From assembly GCA_900545785.1 (NCBI GenBank), contig URAA01000059.1:1-8932 (forward strand): a stretch of 8,932 nucleotides of DNA, read 5' to 3'. This DNA comes from an uncultured Dialister sp. (lineage in GTDB: Bacteria > Bacillota > Negativicutes > Veillonellales > Dialisteraceae). Below are positions 7,060-8,932 of the stretch, piece by piece (the first letter of the stretch is position 1; the number at the start of each line of letters is the position of its first letter). The notes beneath the pieces are model-generated. The model had not been told where the DNA came from. It saw only the letters and a list, made by a program, of their open reading frames with translations, and did not search any database. Both the position numbers and the translations under genes were made by a program.

Positions 7060-7068
7060 TGATATAAT
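7060..7068 (+). promoter_or_regulatory. Extended -10 promoter of the DEAD-box helicase gene
   Basis: TGATATAAT is a perfect extended -10 (TGnTATAAT). No -35 hexamer is recognisable 16-18 nt upstream, as is usual for extended -10 promoters of the housekeeping sigma factor. The predicted start near 7075 gives a leader of about 28 nt that just contains the ribosome binding site. Confidence 0.7.
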
Positions 7069-7093
7069 ATTAGCAATCATATTTGAGAAATAC

Positions 7094-7100
7094 GGGAGGA
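7094..7100 (+). promoter_or_regulatory. Ribosome binding site deciding the helicase start
   Basis: GGGAGGA lies 3 nt before ATG 7104 (4 nt if counted from the GGAGG core). A longer reading from TTG 7083 would place this site inside the coding sequence and leave that TTG without a ribosome binding site, so ATG 7104 is preferred. Confidence 0.8.
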
Positions 7101-7103
7101 TTT

Positions 7104-8378
7104 ATGAACGCATTTGCTCAGCTTGGAATTAGGGAAGAATTGGTTCAAATTCTTTATAAACAGGGAATAAAAACACCGTCGGATATCCAAAGTGCGGCGA
7201 TTCCCGCCATACTTAAAGGAAAAGACGTGCTCGGGCGTTCAGAAACGGGAACAGGAAAAACATTGGCTTACCTGCTTCCTTTGATGCAGCAAATTGACAC
7301 GGAAAAAGGATATATGCAGGTGCTTATCATGACACCCACCAGAGAATTGGCAAAACAGGTATTTGAAGTGCTGCGGATTTTTGCGGAGGCCATGGGAATC
7401 GATGGGGCGGATATTATCGGAGGCCGTACCATTGAAAACCAGATACAGAAATTGAAAAGAGATCCACATTTTATCATCGGGACACCGGGTCGTTTGGCAG
7501 ATCATGTAAGACGCCGCAGTTTGGATTTATCCAATATAAGAACGATTGTCCTCGACGAAGCCGATCAAATGCTGGCGGCAGGATTCAGAGAAGATATTGA
7601 TGCATTGATAGATCAAACTCCGAAGAAACGTCAAATTTTGTTGTTCAGTGCGACGATGCCGATTGAAGCAAAAAAATTGGCTCACAAATATATGAAAGCT
7701 GCTTCCTTTATTGATGTAGCACAGAAAGCGGTGGCCTCCACCGTAGAACAACGGGTCTACGAAACGACAAAAACACGTAAAGCAGCTTTGCTCAAGCATC
7801 ATTTGAAAGAAATGAATCCTTATATGGCCGTCGTATTTTGCAATACTCGTGAAGGTGCGCACGAACTGGCGGCGAAATTGCAGCAGGAAACCGATCTTAT
7901 TGTGGATGAAATTCATGGGGATATGACACAAGGTCAGAGGAATCAGGTGATCCGAGATTTTGAAAAAGCAAAGATCCAAGTTCTTGTTGCGTCCGATATT
8001 GCTGCCCGCGGCCTTGATGTGGAAGGCATTACCCATGTGTTTAATTATGAAATACCGAAGAATCTGGAATATTATATTCATCGCATCGGAAGGACGGGAA
8101 GAGCAGGAAGTACCGGTGTTTCCATCACTTATGCTACACCGGAAGACGGAACGCTTTTGAGAAAACTGGAAAAATCAATAAAAGAAACGATTACGAAATA
8201 TGATGAAAAAGGAAATATCCGCAGGGTAAGACAGGGTGTGGCGAAGAAAAAAGTTGTTCTGCCGGGAATGTATAAACCGACAAAGAAAAAGGAACATAAG
8301 GCGCTCGGACATAAAGGAAATGATATGAGAAAAAAGAAAAAGAGTGATGAAGGTAAGACGGGAAGACGCAGCAGATAA
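7104..8378 (+). CDS. DEAD-box ATP-dependent RNA helicase, CshB/YqfR-like
   Basis: This 424-aa cytoplasmic RNA helicase probably helps ribosome assembly, RNA decay or growth in the cold. All DEAD-box motifs are present. Phe4 and Gln29 form the Q motif, and motif I is SETGTGKT (46-53). PTREL is at 78-82, TPGRL at 127-131, DEAD at 151-154 and SAT at 182-184. In the second RecA domain ARGLD is at 301-305 and motif VI HRIGRTGR at 326-333. After the core, a Lys/Arg-rich tail (about 365-424, ending in KKKK and GRRSR) should bind RNA non-specifically. Phrases such as NPYMAVVFCNTR and the short basic tail resemble B. subtilis CshB more than CshA or DbpA; this is recalled similarity, not an alignment. 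The gene is monocistronic, with its own extended -10 promoter and a terminator at 8392. Confidence 0.96.
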   Translation: MNAFAQLGIREELVQILYKQGIKTPSDIQSAAIPAILKGKDVLGRSETGTGKTLAYLLPLMQQIDTEKGYMQVLIMTPTRELAKQVFEVLRIFAEAMGIDGADIIGGRTIENQIQKLKRDPHFIIGTPGRLADHVRRRSLDLSNIRTIVLDEADQMLAAGFREDIDALIDQTPKKRQILLFSATMPIEAKKLAHKYMKAASFIDVAQKAVASTVEQRVYETTKTRKAALLKHHLKEMNPYMAVVFCNTREGAHELAAKLQQETDLIVDEIHGDMTQGQRNQVIRDFEKAKIQVLVASDIAARGLDVEGITHVFNYEIPKNLEYYIHRIGRTGRAGSTGVSITYATPEDGTLLRKLEKSIKETITKYDEKGNIRRVRQGVAKKKVVLPGMYKPTKKKEHKALGHKGNDMRKKKKSDEGKTGRRSR

Positions 8379-8391
8379 TTTTATATAAATG

Positions 8392-8429
8392 AAAATACGG
8401 ATTTTTGACGGAATCATCCGTATTTTTTT
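8392..8429 (+). terminator. Intrinsic terminator after the helicase gene
   Basis: AAAATACGGAT (8392-8402) pairs exactly with ATCCGTATTTT (8416-8426) around a 13-nt loop. The stem runs into seven T (8423-8429), 14 nt after the helicase stop codon. It also insulates the membrane protein gene that starts just beyond it. Confidence 0.88.
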
Positions 8430-8443
8430 ACTTTTTCCGACTA

Positions 8444-8452
8444 TGATACAAT
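8444..8452 (+). promoter_or_regulatory. Probable extended -10 promoter of the membrane protein gene
   Basis: TGATACAAT matches the extended -10 consensus with one change (TACAAT for TATAAT) and is nearly identical to the helicase promoter TGATATAAT. The only -35 candidate at 17 nt is a T run in the terminator tail. The predicted start is near 8459, 17 nt before the ATG. Confidence 0.5.
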
Positions 8453-8475
8453 GGACATGTTCGAGGTGGTTGACT

Positions 8476-8932
8476 ATGAAAAAAGAATATCGGCAATCCT
8501 TATTCCTGCTGATTGCATTGACAGTACCCTTCGGCCTCGGAGGAGTTTTGGTTGATACTTCTTACTCTTTATGGATGGGGACAATTCTCTTTTTCTTGGC
8601 AGGATGGATAATGCCTTTTTTTTACTACATGATTCAAAAACGGCGGACAAAAATAGAATACGGCGGATATCGCGGTGCCGCTCATTTGGTGATATGGCCG
8701 GTAAGTTCTGTTTTTGCCGCTGCCTTATTATGGTATTTTCTTGATGTATTTCAAAGATTGAATTCAGATAACAAAATTCTGTTTATTCTTTCTGCTTTTT
8801 TGATCATGACGGCTTTGATTGTTATTTCATTTGCTGCCGCTTATTATTCGGCAAAATGCTATTTTCGATTGAAAGATAAAGAATTTTTACGTAGATGGCT
8901 GGCAGTATGCTTTTTTACGGGATTGATTCCCG
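8476..8932 (+). CDS. Multi-pass membrane protein, unknown, truncated by right edge
   Basis: An open frame starts at ATG 8476 and stays open to the right edge (152 codons seen). GAGGTG at 8463-8468 with a 7-nt spacer supports the start. The visible part begins MKKEYRQSLFLLIAL. It has four clear hydrophobic segments, near residues 8-24, 33-52, 71-90 and 100-122, and the start of a fifth near 138. Positively charged links (KRRTK at 55-59, RLKDKEFLRR near 128-137) suggest loops facing the cytoplasm. A conserved-looking IEYGGYRGAAH stretch (60-70) lies between segments 2 and 3. I do not recognise a family; a transporter, sensor or small integral membrane protein are all possible. It seems to be the first gene of a new transcription unit. 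Confidence 0.8.
   Translation, partial: MKKEYRQSLFLLIALTVPFGLGGVLVDTSYSLWMGTILFFLAGWIMPFFYYMIQKRRTKIEYGGYRGAAHLVIWPVSSVFAAALLWYFLDVFQRLNSDNKILFILSAFLIMTALIVISFAAAYYSAKCYFRLKDKEFLRRWLAVCFFTGLIP

Noticed and set aside
7083..7103. Upstream TTG start for the helicase, adding 7 residues
   Set aside because: It would have no ribosome binding site and would lie only about 8 nt from the predicted transcription start. ATG 7104 has GGGAGGA at the right place.
7527..8081. 184-aa open frame on the - strand
   Set aside because: It is antisense to the helicase core motifs and has low-complexity aromatic content typical of a reverse-frame shadow.
8405..8410. TTGACG as a -35 box for the membrane protein gene
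   Set aside because: It lies in the terminator loop and no acceptable -10 follows at 16-18 nt. The extended -10 at 8444 explains the start better.

Overview
The window reads as a housekeeping stretch of a Firmicutes chromosome, most likely from an anaerobic clostridial-type bacterium. The reasons are moderate-to-low GC, strong AGGAGG-type ribosome binding sites, short gene gaps, a bacterial-type ProRS with paired CxxC motifs around its editing domain, and a RIP protease / ispG / proS / recD2 / comF gene set. I see no insertion sequence, phage gene, CRISPR array, tRNA or rRNA. The species assignment is inference.

Positions 1-6552 form one tightly packed + strand block. It begins with the 3' part of a site-2 (RseP/RasP-type) membrane protease. 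Then come ispG (non-mevalonate isoprenoid synthesis), proS (prolyl-tRNA synthetase), a 71-aa charged protein of unknown function, recD2 (5'-3' DNA helicase) and comF (phosphoribosyltransferase-fold protein linked to DNA uptake). Gaps are 11, 2, 14 and 45 nt, and recD2 and comF share one base (TAATG), so co-transcription is likely. The promoter must lie upstream of the window. The block ends at a strong bidirectional hairpin terminator (6681-6722).

Positions 6738-6923 on the - strand hold a 61-aa predicted helix-turn-helix protein that converges on comF and diverges from the next gene. The 180-bp divergent region (6924-7103) contains a perfect 11-bp inverted repeat (6947-6970) over the small gene's predicted transcription start. 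It also holds a near-duplicate of the small gene's leader and an extended -10 promoter for the downstream gene.

Positions 7104-8378 encode a DEAD-box RNA helicase with a basic tail (CshB/YqfR-like), followed by a terminator (8392-8429). After a new extended -10 promoter, a multi-pass membrane protein starts at 8476 and runs off the right edge.

Most of the window is ordinary core genome. The least explained parts are the 61-aa protein with its palindrome, and the 71-aa protein between proS and recD2. I found no convincing new multi-gene system.
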